A DNA stretch of 64,000 nucleotides from Neiella marina. Its GTDB lineage: Bacteria; Pseudomonadota; Gammaproteobacteria; Enterobacterales; Neiellaceae. The stretch lies in NCBI RefSeq assembly GCF_002165625.1, contig NZ_NGNS01000007.1, forward strand, positions 1 to 64,000. Direction: 5' to 3'. The notes under the pieces are model-generated. The model was given only the letters and a program-made list of their open reading frames with translations. It had not been told where the DNA came from and did no database searches. The position numbers and the translations under genes are program-made. Positions 44,529 to 54,373 of the stretch are shown here, one piece after another (the stretch's first letter is position 1; every line of letters begins with the position of its first letter).

Positions 44529-46586
44529 ATGAAGTTTTGGCAACAAATATGTGCTGCACTGGTGTTAGCGCCAGCTGTCGTTTTTTCTGCAGCCCAGGTT
44601 GAACTACAAACCTACACTGTTGAGGATTTACCTCAGCTGCAACAGGAAAAGCAGCACAAAAACGCTGCCATTCGAATCACTGACGTCTTCACCCAATCGC
44701 ATTATCACCCGATTGAGCTGAATGACGCATTCTCGGTAAAGATCTATGATCGCTTCTTCGATACTCTCGATTACAACCGTCAAGTATTTATTCAATCCGA
44801 CATCGATCAGTTTGCCTCATATAAAACTAAGTTCGATGATTATCTCAAACGAGGCCGTTTGGACGTACCGTATGAGATTTATCAGCTGAACCTCAAGCGT
44901 CGCTTTGAACGACTCAATTATGCATTGAGTCTACTCGACAAAGACTTCGACTTTAGCAAGGACGAGTCGTTAGCCTATGATCGCAACGAGCTGCCATGGC
45001 CAACCACCACCGCTGAACTCGATGCAATATGGCGCCTTCAGGTCAAAGCCGATGCGTTAAACTTAGTGTTATCTGGTAAGACTCAAGAAGAAGCCCGCGA
45101 ACTTCTGACTAAGCGCTATACCTATGGCATTAAACGGTTGACGCAAACAAATAGCGAAGATGTATTTCAGCTATTAATGAACTCATTTGCCCGTTCCATT
45201 GAGCCTCATACCAGCTATCTGTCACCGCGAAATGCAGAGCGATTTAAGCAAGACATCAATTTGTCGCTCGAAGGCATTGGCGCCGTGTTGCAATCTGACT
45301 TCGACTACACCGTCATTCGCCGTCTCGTTGCTGGCGGGCCTGCGGCGTCGTCGGGTCAATTGAAGCCAGATGATAAAATCATTGGCGTCGGTCAAGAAGA
45401 CGAAGACATTGTTAATATTGTCGGTTGGCGGCTGGATGAAGTGGTCGAGCTAATCAAGGGCCCCAAAGGCACCAAGGTATTTCTAGAAGTAGTGCCGGTT
45501 AAAGGTGGTGTTGATGGTGAAGCGAAAGTGGTTACCATCACTCGAGATAAAATTCGCCTAGAAGACCAAGCGGCTAAAACCGAAATCAAACGACCTGAAG
45601 ACGGGCCTTATGCCGGTCGAGCGGTCGCAGTAATCGATATACCGAGTTTTTATAACGGTTTGAGCGATGATGTCCGCAAGCAGCTGCAAGAAATAGCGCT
45701 GGAAGATTTGGATGCTGTGATTGTTGATTTACGTGGCAATGGTGGCGGCTCACTCCCTGAAGCCATTTCGCTGACTGGTCTGTTCATTGAGCGTGGTCCG
45801 GTAGTGCAGCGTCGCAATATGATTGGCGAAGTCACGGTCGATTCAGATCGTGACCCGCGCACTCAATATTCTGGGCCAATGGTGGTGATGGTAGACCGCT
45901 ACAGTGCCTCTGCCTCTGAGATTTTTGCTGCGGCATTACAAGATTATGGTCGCGCGCTGATTGTTGGTGAGCAGACTTTTGGTAAAGGTACGGTGCAAAA
46001 CCACCGAAGCCTCAACCGTCGCTTTGATTTGTTCCAAAACCCGTTGGGTGACATTCAGTTCACTACTGCCAAGTTCTATCGTATTAATGGTGGCAGTACC
46101 CAGAATAAGGGCGTGATCCCGGATGTTAAATTCCCTCAAGAAATTGACCCAAGTGAATATGGCGAAAGCCAAGAAGACAACGCCTTACCATGGGACCGCA
46201 TCGGCACTGCAAATTACCTGCGGATAGATGAGGTGAAGCCTTGGATTGAGGGAGTCAATAGTCGTCACGTGCAGCGCATCGAAACCAATCCTGAATTTGG
46301 TTACATCTTTGAAGACATTGCTCGGTACAAGCAAGAGAAAGAAGACAAACTGGTGTCCTTGAACAAAGAAAAACGCTTGAAAGACCGCGAAGAGCGCAAA
46401 GCTCGTCTGTTAGCTCGCGAAAACGAACGTCGAGCCCGAGAGGGTAAAGAGCCATTAGCGTCGACCGAGCAGTATGACGAACTTGAAGATGATGATCATG
46501 CGGGCCCAGAAGATGCGGTGTTAGATGAAACCATCGCCATTGCTTTTGATTTGGTTGATGCCCCCAATCTAGCGAGAAACAAATAA
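44529..46586 (+). CDS. prc: Tail-specific protease Prc
   Basis: This 685-residue periplasmic S41 protease degrades proteins by their C-termini and trims envelope enzymes such as peptidoglycan hydrolases. The signal peptide is about the first 20 residues. A PDZ domain (about 235-320) precedes the catalytic core; the catalytic dyad is Ser461 in YSASASEIFAA and Lys486 in GEQTFGKGTVQ, with the expected 25-residue spacing. The C-terminal region is charged and helical. It follows proQ by 42 bases. Confidence 0.96.
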   Translation: MKFWQQICAALVLAPAVVFSAAQVELQTYTVEDLPQLQQEKQHKNAAIRITDVFTQSHYHPIELNDAFSVKIYDRFFDTLDYNRQVFIQSDIDQFASYKTKFDDYLKRGRLDVPYEIYQLNLKRRFERLNYALSLLDKDFDFSKDESLAYDRNELPWPTTTAELDAIWRLQVKADALNLVLSGKTQEEARELLTKRYTYGIKRLTQTNSEDVFQLLMNSFARSIEPHTSYLSPRNAERFKQDINLSLEGIGAVLQSDFDYTVIRRLVAGGPAASSGQLKPDDKIIGVGQEDEDIVNIVGWRLDEVVELIKGPKGTKVFLEVVPVKGGVDGEAKVVTITRDKIRLEDQAAKTEIKRPEDGPYAGRAVAVIDIPSFYNGLSDDVRKQLQEIALEDLDAVIVDLRGNGGGSLPEAISLTGLFIERGPVVQRRNMIGEVTVDSDRDPRTQYSGPMVVMVDRYSASASEIFAAALQDYGRALIVGEQTFGKGTVQNHRSLNRRFDLFQNPLGDIQFTTAKFYRINGGSTQNKGVIPDVKFPQEIDPSEYGESQEDNALPWDRIGTANYLRIDEVKPWIEGVNSRHVQRIETNPEFGYIFEDIARYKQEKEDKLVSLNKEKRLKDREERKARLLARENERRAREGKEPLASTEQYDELEDDDHAGPEDAVLDETIAIAFDLVDAPNLARNK

Positions 46587-46593
46587 TTCAAAT

Positions 46594-46623
46594 ATGGGCT
46601 GCTATCTAGGCAGCCCATTTTTC
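46594..46623 (+). terminator. Terminator of prc
   Basis: ATGGGCTGC (46594-46602) pairs with GCAGCCCAT (46610-46618), followed by T residues, nine bases after the stop. Confidence 0.85.
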
Positions 46624-46670
46624 ATTCATTTCAAAATACCAGTTGCGACAAGCAATATCGGACTTTTCTC

Positions 46671-49277
46671 ATGACTGCCAAAGCGAAACTACTGAGCGAT
46701 TACCAAGCGCCAGACTTCACTATCGATCAAATTGAACTGACTATTGAACTCGATGCTGAAAATACCAAAGTTACCAGTACATTGAGAGTACAGCGTCAGG
46801 GTAAACATGACAGGCCATTGATTCTCGATGGTGAGCAACTGCAGTTACAATCACTGCACATCGATGGCCAAGCCGTGCCCCAACAGCAGTATCACCAAAC
46901 AGACAGCACGTTAACAATCTCAGATATTGGTGACGAGTTGACTGTTGATATTGTCGTGACCATTAATCCAGCGGCGAACACCTCACTCGAGGGCTTGTAC
47001 TTATCGGATGGTGCGTTTTGTACCCAGTGCGAGGCAGAAGGATTCCGCAAGATCACTTATTACCTCGATCGCCCTGATGTGTTGGCACGCTTCACTACAA
47101 AAATCATCGGTGATGTTGAGCAATTTCCGTTCATGTTGAGTAACGGGAATCAGATCGCCAAGCAACAGCTTGCCGATGGTCGCACGGCGGTCACTTGGCA
47201 AGACCCATTTCCTAAACCGTGTTACCTATTTGCGCTTGTAGCCGGTGATTTCGATTTGCTCGAAGACAGTTTCACGACCATGAGTGGGCGTGATGTGTGT
47301 CTGCAACTGTTTGTCGATAAAGGTAATCTAGACCGAGCCGACTACGCCATGGAATCACTTAAGAATTCAATGGCATGGGATGAGAAAGTATATGGCCTGG
47401 AATACGACCTCGATATCTACATGGTCGTTGCTGTTGATTTCTTCAACATGGGGGCCATGGAAAACAAAGGCCTCAATGTATTCAATAGCAAATACGTTCT
47501 CGCTAATCCAAGCTCGGCCACAGACCAGGACTTCAATGGTATTGAATCTGTTATTGGCCATGAGTATTTCCACAACTGGACTGGAAACCGGGTAACGTGC
47601 CGCGATTGGTTCCAATTGTCTCTTAAAGAAGGCTTAACGGTATTTCGCGATCAGTGTTTCAGCGAAGATATGACCGGCTCGGCGGTCAACCGAATTGATG
47701 ACGTGGCAATCATTCGTAGCCACCAGTTTGCTGAAGATGCTGGGCCAATGGCGCACCCAATTCGTCCTCAATCAGTTATTGAGATGAATAACTTCTACAC
47801 AGTCACTGTTTACAACAAGGGCGCAGAGGTTATTCGAATGATGCATACCTTATTGGGGGCTGATGGGTTCCGTCGCGGCATGGACTTATACTTTGAGCGT
47901 CATGATGGCCAAGCGGTCACTTGCGATGACTTTGTCGCGGCAATGGAAGATGCCAATTCGTTTGACCTCTCGCATTTTAAGACTTGGTATCAGCAAGCTG
48001 GTACACCTGAGGTTACGGTGACCGATCATTATGATGCTGATAGCCAAACCTACACCCTTGAATTCAGTCAGCAGACCCCCGCGACGGCAGATCAGGCTGA
48101 CAAAAAAGCGACTCACGTGCCATTGCGACTTGGGTTGTACGACAGTGATGGTGCCGCATTGCCACTTAACACCGATTCGCCACTAACGGATGGTAATGTT
48201 TATAGCTTGATTACTGACACCGATACCTTAGTGTTTAACGGTGTAGCCAGTCACCCGACACCTGCGCTGTTAAAAGGGTTTTCGGCGCCAATTAAGCTGA
48301 GTTACGACTACTCCGATGAACAATTACTGACGTTATCGCAGCATTGTGATGATGGCTTTACTCGTTGGGACGCGATGCAAACATTGCTTGCTCGTTATAT
48401 ATGGGGCATTGCCGATGGTGTCATCAATGAGGTGCCAACACAGGTTATCGCCGGGTTGGTCGCTATTAGCCAAAATCAACACATTGATGATGCCTTAAAA
48501 GCTCGATTGCTGCAGCTGCCAACGGTAAATGGGCTGCTCAACCAACGCGAACAGATCGATATTCACGCGCTGCTCGATGCTTTAGAGACCATTCGTCAGC
48601 AAGTTGCGCCGGCACTTCATCAAACTTGCACGAGTTTATACAGCGAATTGCAGCAATCTCAATACTCATTAGATGCCGCATCAATCGCTAAGCGCTCGTT
48701 ATCAGCTAGTTGTTTGAGCTGGATTGCCGAGGCTAATGGCCAGCAGGCAGACCAGCTTTGTCAATCACTCTATGATTCCAGTGACAATATGACCGAGCAA
48801 CTCAATGCATTGACCATTGCAAATCGATTTGATTTGCCTTGTCGCAGCAGCCTAATGGATCAGTTTGAGCAGCGCTGGCAAGATGACGGTTTGGTCATGG
48901 ACAAGTGGCTCAACCTGCAAGGTTGTTGGAACAGTGAGCAATGTTTTGACAATTTAAAGACCGTCGAAGCAAAACCTTTCTTCAAGCTAACTAACCCCAA
49001 TCGAGCGCGCTCTTTGATCGCTGGATTCGCTGCCATGAACTATCGCTATTTCCATGCCGAAGACGGTTCAGGTTACCAATGGTTGTCTCAGAAGATTCAA
49101 AATTTAAACAGCATAAATCCACAAATCGCTGCACGTTTGATCAACCCGCTGACGCAGTGGCGAAAATTTACGGCGCCGCAATCGATACAAATGAAGGCTT
49201 GCTTGGAGCAAATATATCAACTGAAAGATTTATCTAAGGACCTACATGAAATCGTAGGGAAAAGTCTTGAGTATTGA
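46671..49277 (+). CDS. pepN: Aminopeptidase N
   Basis: This 868-residue M1 zinc aminopeptidase is the main general aminopeptidase in gammaproteobacteria. GAMEN (about 261-265) binds the substrate N-terminus. The zinc site is HEYFH at 297-301 with the third ligand Glu320 in LKEGLTVFRD; the numbering is the same as in E. coli PepN. Domains III and IV form the C-terminal helical half. Length matches (870). Confidence 0.97.
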   Translation: MTAKAKLLSDYQAPDFTIDQIELTIELDAENTKVTSTLRVQRQGKHDRPLILDGEQLQLQSLHIDGQAVPQQQYHQTDSTLTISDIGDELTVDIVVTINPAANTSLEGLYLSDGAFCTQCEAEGFRKITYYLDRPDVLARFTTKIIGDVEQFPFMLSNGNQIAKQQLADGRTAVTWQDPFPKPCYLFALVAGDFDLLEDSFTTMSGRDVCLQLFVDKGNLDRADYAMESLKNSMAWDEKVYGLEYDLDIYMVVAVDFFNMGAMENKGLNVFNSKYVLANPSSATDQDFNGIESVIGHEYFHNWTGNRVTCRDWFQLSLKEGLTVFRDQCFSEDMTGSAVNRIDDVAIIRSHQFAEDAGPMAHPIRPQSVIEMNNFYTVTVYNKGAEVIRMMHTLLGADGFRRGMDLYFERHDGQAVTCDDFVAAMEDANSFDLSHFKTWYQQAGTPEVTVTDHYDADSQTYTLEFSQQTPATADQADKKATHVPLRLGLYDSDGAALPLNTDSPLTDGNVYSLITDTDTLVFNGVASHPTPALLKGFSAPIKLSYDYSDEQLLTLSQHCDDGFTRWDAMQTLLARYIWGIADGVINEVPTQVIAGLVAISQNQHIDDALKARLLQLPTVNGLLNQREQIDIHALLDALETIRQQVAPALHQTCTSLYSELQQSQYSLDAASIAKRSLSASCLSWIAEANGQQADQLCQSLYDSSDNMTEQLNALTIANRFDLPCRSSLMDQFEQRWQDDGLVMDKWLNLQGCWNSEQCFDNLKTVEAKPFFKLTNPNRARSLIAGFAAMNYRYFHAEDGSGYQWLSQKIQNLNSINPQIAARLINPLTQWRKFTAPQSIQMKACLEQIYQLKDLSKDLHEIVGKSLEY

Positions 49278-49494
49278 TTATCAAGTTTATGTCGATGTTT
49301 CCTACCATGAGTTGCAGGCCCTGTATAACGGGGCCGCGCAACGAGTTGTGGTCCGCGAAAAAGGCGGCAAAACGATATCACTGCCCGCGGTTCACTTTAA
49401 GCCATTTTTAACTCATGCAGGCATTCGCGGCTGGTTCATCCTAAAAACTGGCACCGATGGCAAATTTATTTCGTTGCGTCGCCATCAGGATTAG
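49267..49494 (+). CDS. DUF2835 family protein
   Basis: This 75-residue protein matches DUF2835: YVDVSYHELQALYNGAAQRVVVREKGGKTISLPAVHFKPFLTHAGIRGWF. Function is unknown. The start is TTG at 49267, inside the end of pepN (11-base overlap), with AGGGA upstream. It is probably translated from the pepN message, an arrangement worth noting. Confidence 0.85.
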   Translation: MSIDYQVYVDVSYHELQALYNGAAQRVVVREKGGKTISLPAVHFKPFLTHAGIRGWFILKTGTDGKFISLRRHQD

Positions 49495-49820
49495 AGCAAT
49501 TACTTCAAACGTTTAGTTTAAACTAACGATTCGAACAAGGCTTGGCTCAAAACGTTAAAGCAACGTTAAAACATAGAGTTAGCTACGATCTCCCCCCCAA
49601 CAAACATTAGAGTTAAAACTTAAAGTTGCCTTAGGTGCTTAATATTTGTGCGCTGAATCTCAAAATTATTAAAGTAAAACAGCAGGTTGCGAGATCTGGG
49701 TCACTTGCGGAATGACGTCTTTACTGCAATGATTTAGCTCAATTGCAGCACTCCATGAGTGACGTATTTACGTCAACAATCAAAATAAATCGCTGCAAAC
49801 AACTGGGGAGAAACCAAACC
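49495..49820. other. Gene-free region before the DUF1302 cluster
   Basis: No gene is visible. It contains a perfect 14-base palindrome, TTAGTTTAAACTAA (49513-49526), and two direct copies of AACGTTAAA (49551-49559 and 49562-49570). The likely promoter of the four-gene cluster lies here, but no convincing -10/-35 pair was identified. Confidence 0.5.
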
Positions 49821-51917
49821 ATGGCGTCCAGTCGTCGATTTCGCATACACCCTCTGGCCATTGCAGTGACATCTGCATGCTTAGTATCAATTAGCGCGCC
49901 GGTATCGGCTGTTTCATTTAACTGGGGGGATATTGAAGGTACCTTTGATTCCACTTGGTCATATGGTCAAAGCTGGCGTTTAGAAGATCGTAATATGGAT
50001 TTAATCGGCAAGTCGAATCAACCAGCATTCGATTGGACCGGCTACAATCCTGCACTTAACCGTAAGTACACTTCATCAGACATCTTTGCCTACCCTGAAG
50101 GTGGTTATTCCACCAATGGCGATAACGGTAATTTGTCGTTCGATTCTGGCGAGTCATTCTCGAAGGTCTTTAAAGGCTTGCATGAATTGGAACTGCGCTA
50201 CGAGGACATGGGTATTTTTGTCCGCGGTATGTACTTTTACGACTTTGCGTTAAATGATGATGATTCCGCATGGACCAATCCAACCAGTGGAACTCGCTTT
50301 GATCCGTGCGAGGATAGCAAGGCTTCTGACTATTCCTGTAAAGACATTCGTCTATTAGATTACTTTTTCTACGCCGATTTTGATATAGCCGATGGCGAAA
50401 TTCCGGTGTCCTTTAAAATTGGTGATCAAGTCATCTCTTGGGGTGAAAGTACCTTCATTCCCCATGGCATAAACGTGGTTAACGCCATTGACGTCGCCCG
50501 ATTGCTTACCCCAGGTGCGGAGTTAAAAGAAGCACTTATCCCGCAAGGCATGGCTTGGGTTTCGGTCGGCCTGACCGAAAACTTGTCTCTTGAGGCTTAC
50601 TATCAGTACGAGTGGGAGTCGTTCCGCTTACCAACGGCAGGCACCTATTTCGCCACTAATGATTTCACCGGTAAAGGTGGCTACCTCAATACCGTGCAGC
50701 TTGGCTTTACGGCCAACCCTGACCAAGATCTTGAGTTCTTGCTGGGTCGTTTGAACAACATTGATGACGAGTACATGGCAGTTGCCGGTGCTGATTTGGG
50801 TACTTTGTTACAAGCGCTGGCTCAACTAGAGCCGGGCTCTCCGGCTTGGACTGAGTTATACACGTCGCTTGCTAGTATTTATATTGCGTCGCCAGGAACC
50901 CAAGCGCTTGTGTTACCAGAAAATGAGCCAGATGATGGCGGTCAGTACGGTATTAAGTTGAGTTACTACTCACCAGAACTCGGTGATACCGAATTCGGCT
51001 TTTACTATATGAACTATCATAGCCGTCGACCATTGATCAGCGGCTATGCTTCAGACTTTACGCCAACAGCGATCATTAGTGATTTAACCAAAATCGCCAG
51101 TAGCGAAATCGATCGTCACAGCGTCAACGAACTTGACGCATTTACCGCTGGCTTCCTCGATTATCCGGAAGATTTGAAACTCTATGGCGTAGCGTTCAAC
51201 ACACCCGTAGGTGACACTACTATTTCCGGTGAAATTGCCTACCGCCCAGATGAGCCGTTGCAGATTGATGACGTTGAGATATTGTTTGCTACCATGCCAG
51301 AGCAATTGGCTGCTGCAGGCTTCCGTCCTGAGCTTGAAGGCATTTCGCAACTTGAACCGCTAGCGCCGGGGCAATTCCAACGCGGCTATATTGAGCGCGA
51401 TACAACACAGCTACAATTCACCGCGGTACATTTGTTTGGCCCTCAGTTGGGTTCTGACAATCTAACAGTACTTGGTGAAGTCGGTGGTATTTGGATCGAC
51501 GATATGCCTGGATTTAATGAGCTTCGCCTGAATGGTCCTGGTACTAACCGCAGCGGCGGAATCCCCGGCAAAGAGGGGATTGAAATCGCCTTGCATAATG
51601 GTCCGGAGACCAATCCATTTCCCGATGATTTCTCTTGGGGCTATCGACTGCTCGCTAAGCTTGATTACAACAACGCATTTTGGGGCGTGAATGTCTCGCC
51701 GCGTGTGGTATTTGCTCACGATGTGAATGGTATCACACCGGATCCTATCTCCTTGTTCGTAGAAGATCGTAAGTCAGTGGGGGCAGGGATCACCTTCGAT
51801 TACCTCCAACGTTGGTCTGCCGGTATCAACTACAACGCATACTGGGGTGGCCAAGGCACCACTAACTTATTAGAAGATCGTGACTTTATCAGCTTTAACG
51901 TTAAGTACTCTATTTAA
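49821..51917 (+). CDS. DUF1302 family outer-membrane protein
   Basis: This 698-residue protein has a signal peptide (to APVSA, near residue 30) and then VSFNWGDIEGTFDSTWSYGQSWRLEDR, the typical DUF1302 opening. The rest is rich in amphipathic beta-strands ending FISFNVKYSI, as expected of an outer-membrane barrel. The ATG at 49821 follows GGGGAG; the upstream in-frame part lacks signal-peptide character. DUF1302 genes occur with DUF1329 and RND genes in clusters linked to hydrophobic substrates. First gene of the cluster. Confidence 0.9.
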   Translation: MASSRRFRIHPLAIAVTSACLVSISAPVSAVSFNWGDIEGTFDSTWSYGQSWRLEDRNMDLIGKSNQPAFDWTGYNPALNRKYTSSDIFAYPEGGYSTNGDNGNLSFDSGESFSKVFKGLHELELRYEDMGIFVRGMYFYDFALNDDDSAWTNPTSGTRFDPCEDSKASDYSCKDIRLLDYFFYADFDIADGEIPVSFKIGDQVISWGESTFIPHGINVVNAIDVARLLTPGAELKEALIPQGMAWVSVGLTENLSLEAYYQYEWESFRLPTAGTYFATNDFTGKGGYLNTVQLGFTANPDQDLEFLLGRLNNIDDEYMAVAGADLGTLLQALAQLEPGSPAWTELYTSLASIYIASPGTQALVLPENEPDDGGQYGIKLSYYSPELGDTEFGFYYMNYHSRRPLISGYASDFTPTAIISDLTKIASSEIDRHSVNELDAFTAGFLDYPEDLKLYGVAFNTPVGDTTISGEIAYRPDEPLQIDDVEILFATMPEQLAAAGFRPELEGISQLEPLAPGQFQRGYIERDTTQLQFTAVHLFGPQLGSDNLTVLGEVGGIWIDDMPGFNELRLNGPGTNRSGGIPGKEGIEIALHNGPETNPFPDDFSWGYRLLAKLDYNNAFWGVNVSPRVVFAHDVNGITPDPISLFVEDRKSVGAGITFDYLQRWSAGINYNAYWGGQGTTNLLEDRDFISFNVKYSI

Positions 51918-51936
51918 ACCGAGGCACAGCATCACT

Positions 51937-53301
51937 ATGAACGTAAAATACTTAATTTCATCTGTGGCACTTGCCTTGTCAGTTTCCAGTGCAAGTTACG
52001 CTGCAGTTTCTGAGCAACAGGCGGCAGAGCTTGGCAAGTCGTTAACGCCACTTGGCGCCGAAATGGGCGCCAATGCTGACGGCTCAATCCCGGCTTGGAA
52101 CGGCGGTATAACCACGCCTCCAGCAGGCTATTCGGTAGGCGATCATCACCCTGATCCGTTTGCCAATGATCAAGTGTTATATACAGTAACGGCGGCTAAT
52201 GTCGCCGATTACGCGGATATGTTGACCGATGGTCAAAAAGCATTGTTTGCCACTTATCCAGATACATTCAAAATGAATGTTTATCCCACGCAACGCTCGG
52301 CGTCAGTGCCGCAGTACATTTATGACGGCACCTTGGCAAACGCCACTCGCGCTGAGTTGATCGATGGTGGTAATGGTATTGTCGGCGCTGGGGCAGGGAT
52401 TCCGTTTCCGATTCCAAGTAACGGCTTGGAAGCGATCTGGAACCATATCTTTAGATTCCGCGGTGTTGATGTGACGCGATTTGCTGGTCAAGCTGCGCCT
52501 ATGCCATCAGGTAGTTATACCTATATCCGCTTCCGTGAGGCTATTAAGTTTCTATCGTCGGGCAAAGAAATCACCCCAGAGAAACTTACTGAGACCAACA
52601 TGGTATTCATGTTTAAACAAGCGGTAACGCAACCGGCGAGTTTGGCGGGTACGGCACTGTTGGTGCATGAGACTATGGATCAGGTCAAGCAGCCGCGCAA
52701 TGCTTGGACATTCAACGCCAGTACTCGACGCCCACGCCGCGCTCCGACCGTGGCTTATGACCACCCGGGTACCGCAGCTGACGGTTTGCGCACGACCGAT
52801 GATTACGACATGTATAACGGTTCGCCTAACCGCTACGAGTGGACGCTGGTTGGCAAACAAGAATTGTTAATTCCATACAACACCTACAAGCTCCATAGCG
52901 ATAAGCTGACTAACGATGACATCCTCCAACCGGGCCACATTAACCCCGATTTGGTTCGTTATGAGAAGCACCGTGTTTGGGTAGTGGAAGCAAATCTGAA
53001 ATCTGGTATTAGCCATATCTACAAGAAACGACGCTTCTATATTGACGAAGATTCATGGCAGATTGCTGTGGCCGATTTGTACGATAGCCGCGACCAACTC
53101 TATCGGGTTGCTATGTCTCACGCATTAAATTACTACGAAGTCCCTACACTGTGGTCTACGCTTGAAGTGTTCCATGATCTTCAAGCTCGTCGCTACATTG
53201 CGATTGGCTTAGACAATCAGGAAAAAATGTACGACTTCCAAACGCCGCTTAGTGAAAAAGACTTCACTTCACGAGCTTTGGTAAAAGAAGCCAAACGTTA
53301 A
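51937..53301 (+). CDS. DUF1329 family periplasmic/outer-membrane-associated protein
   Basis: This 454-residue protein has a signal peptide ending SYA (near residue 21). The mature start VSEQQAAELGKSLTPLGAEMGANADGSIPAWNGG is the DUF1329 hallmark. The family is related in fold to lipoprotein-handling LolA/LolB-like proteins, which bind hydrophobic ligands; that is family knowledge, not visible here. ATG at 51937, 19 bases after the DUF1302 gene. Confidence 0.9.
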   Translation: MNVKYLISSVALALSVSSASYAAVSEQQAAELGKSLTPLGAEMGANADGSIPAWNGGITTPPAGYSVGDHHPDPFANDQVLYTVTAANVADYADMLTDGQKALFATYPDTFKMNVYPTQRSASVPQYIYDGTLANATRAELIDGGNGIVGAGAGIPFPIPSNGLEAIWNHIFRFRGVDVTRFAGQAAPMPSGSYTYIRFREAIKFLSSGKEITPEKLTETNMVFMFKQAVTQPASLAGTALLVHETMDQVKQPRNAWTFNASTRRPRRAPTVAYDHPGTAADGLRTTDDYDMYNGSPNRYEWTLVGKQELLIPYNTYKLHSDKLTNDDILQPGHINPDLVRYEKHRVWVVEANLKSGISHIYKKRRFYIDEDSWQIAVADLYDSRDQLYRVAMSHALNYYEVPTLWSTLEVFHDLQARRYIAIGLDNQEKMYDFQTPLSEKDFTSRALVKEAKR

Positions 53302-53310
53302 TAAAACTTC

Positions 53311-53342
53311 TGCCAAAGGCCTCCGTTTGGGGGCTTTTGGCA
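53311..53342 (+). terminator. Hairpin between DUF1329 and YCF48-like genes
   Basis: An almost continuous 14-pair stem joins 53311-53324 with 53329-53342, including two GU pairs, around a GTTT loop. The T-tail is weak. Within an operon it could give partial termination or protect the upstream message. Confidence 0.55.
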
Positions 53343-53362
53343 TTTCAACTTTAAGAGTTTTC

Positions 53363-54361
53363 ATGAAGCATCTTGTTTGTAGAGCTGTCTTTCTGGCTGC
53401 TTGCATTTTCTCTTTTCCTACCCATGCTGAAACGCATTCCGCCGCTGCAGCTAAATCCGCACTTGTTCTCGATATAACCGACACCGATACCGGTCTTGCT
53501 GCAGTGGGCGAGCGCGGCCACGTGTTGTTGTTCGATAATGATCAATGGTCGCTTGAACAAAGCCCTGTTTCAGCAACTCTGACACGCGTTATTCAACACG
53601 ACGGCCAATTATGGGCCGTTGGTCACGACGGTGTGATCGTCCGCAACAGTGCGTCTGGCTGGCAGTTATTACGCCAGGACATTGCAGGCGAACAACCTCT
53701 CATGGACTTGCTGTTCGTTAAACAAAATGAAGCCATCGCGGTTGGCGCCTATGGTGAGTTTTTGCGCTCTGTCGATGGCGGCAAGACTTGGCTTGAAGAA
53801 ATGCACGAAGGGCTGCTTTACGAAGAAGACCGCGAATACTTGGCCGAACTTAAACTCGAAGCCAGTCAAGAAGATTATGACTACGAGTTGTCCACCATGC
53901 TGCCGCACCTTAATCGGGTCCTTACTTTAAGTGGCAACAAACTGCTGATGGTCGGTGAGCTTGGTTTAGTCGCCTTGAGTGATGACAACGGCAACCATTG
54001 GCGGCGATTAGACGTCGGCTACGAAGGGTCTTTTTTTGCCGCCACTCAAATCACCGTGGACAAGGTCAACAGGCTCATTATCGGTGGTCTGCGCGGTAAT
54101 GTTTATTATTCCGACAACGCTGGCTTGGATTGGCACCGAGCCACTACTGAAAGTACCGCGACAGTGAATGGTTTTGTTGCTAACGATAACAATGAGCTGA
54201 TCGCGCTTGCCAGTAACGGCCAAGCATTAATAAGTAATGATGGTGGGGTAACGTTCACCAGCCGACCGTTGCATCAAGGTGAAACTGCAGTAGCAGGGGC
54301 AAACCTCAATGGCATCATCTATATTGCTGGCGACCGCGGTATTCGCCAGCTCGATTGGTAG
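53363..54361 (+). CDS. YCF48/HCF136-like beta-propeller protein
   Basis: This 332-residue exported protein has a signal peptide ending THA (near 22). Repeats such as GLAAVGERGHVLLFDN, LWAVGHDGVIVRNSASGW, AIAVGAYGEFLRSVDGGKTWLEE and LLMVGELGLVALSDDNGNHWRRL fit the YCF48-type propeller with BNR/Asp-box motifs (SxDxGxxW). In plants and cyanobacteria a relative helps assemble photosystem II; here it probably supports the transport complex. Followed after 12 bases by the RND gene. Confidence 0.85.
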   Translation: MKHLVCRAVFLAACIFSFPTHAETHSAAAAKSALVLDITDTDTGLAAVGERGHVLLFDNDQWSLEQSPVSATLTRVIQHDGQLWAVGHDGVIVRNSASGWQLLRQDIAGEQPLMDLLFVKQNEAIAVGAYGEFLRSVDGGKTWLEEMHEGLLYEEDREYLAELKLEASQEDYDYELSTMLPHLNRVLTLSGNKLLMVGELGLVALSDDNGNHWRRLDVGYEGSFFAATQITVDKVNRLIIGGLRGNVYYSDNAGLDWHRATTESTATVNGFVANDNNELIALASNGQALISNDGGVTFTSRPLHQGETAVAGANLNGIIYIAGDRGIRQLDW

Positions 54362-54373
54362 GGACGCAGTACT

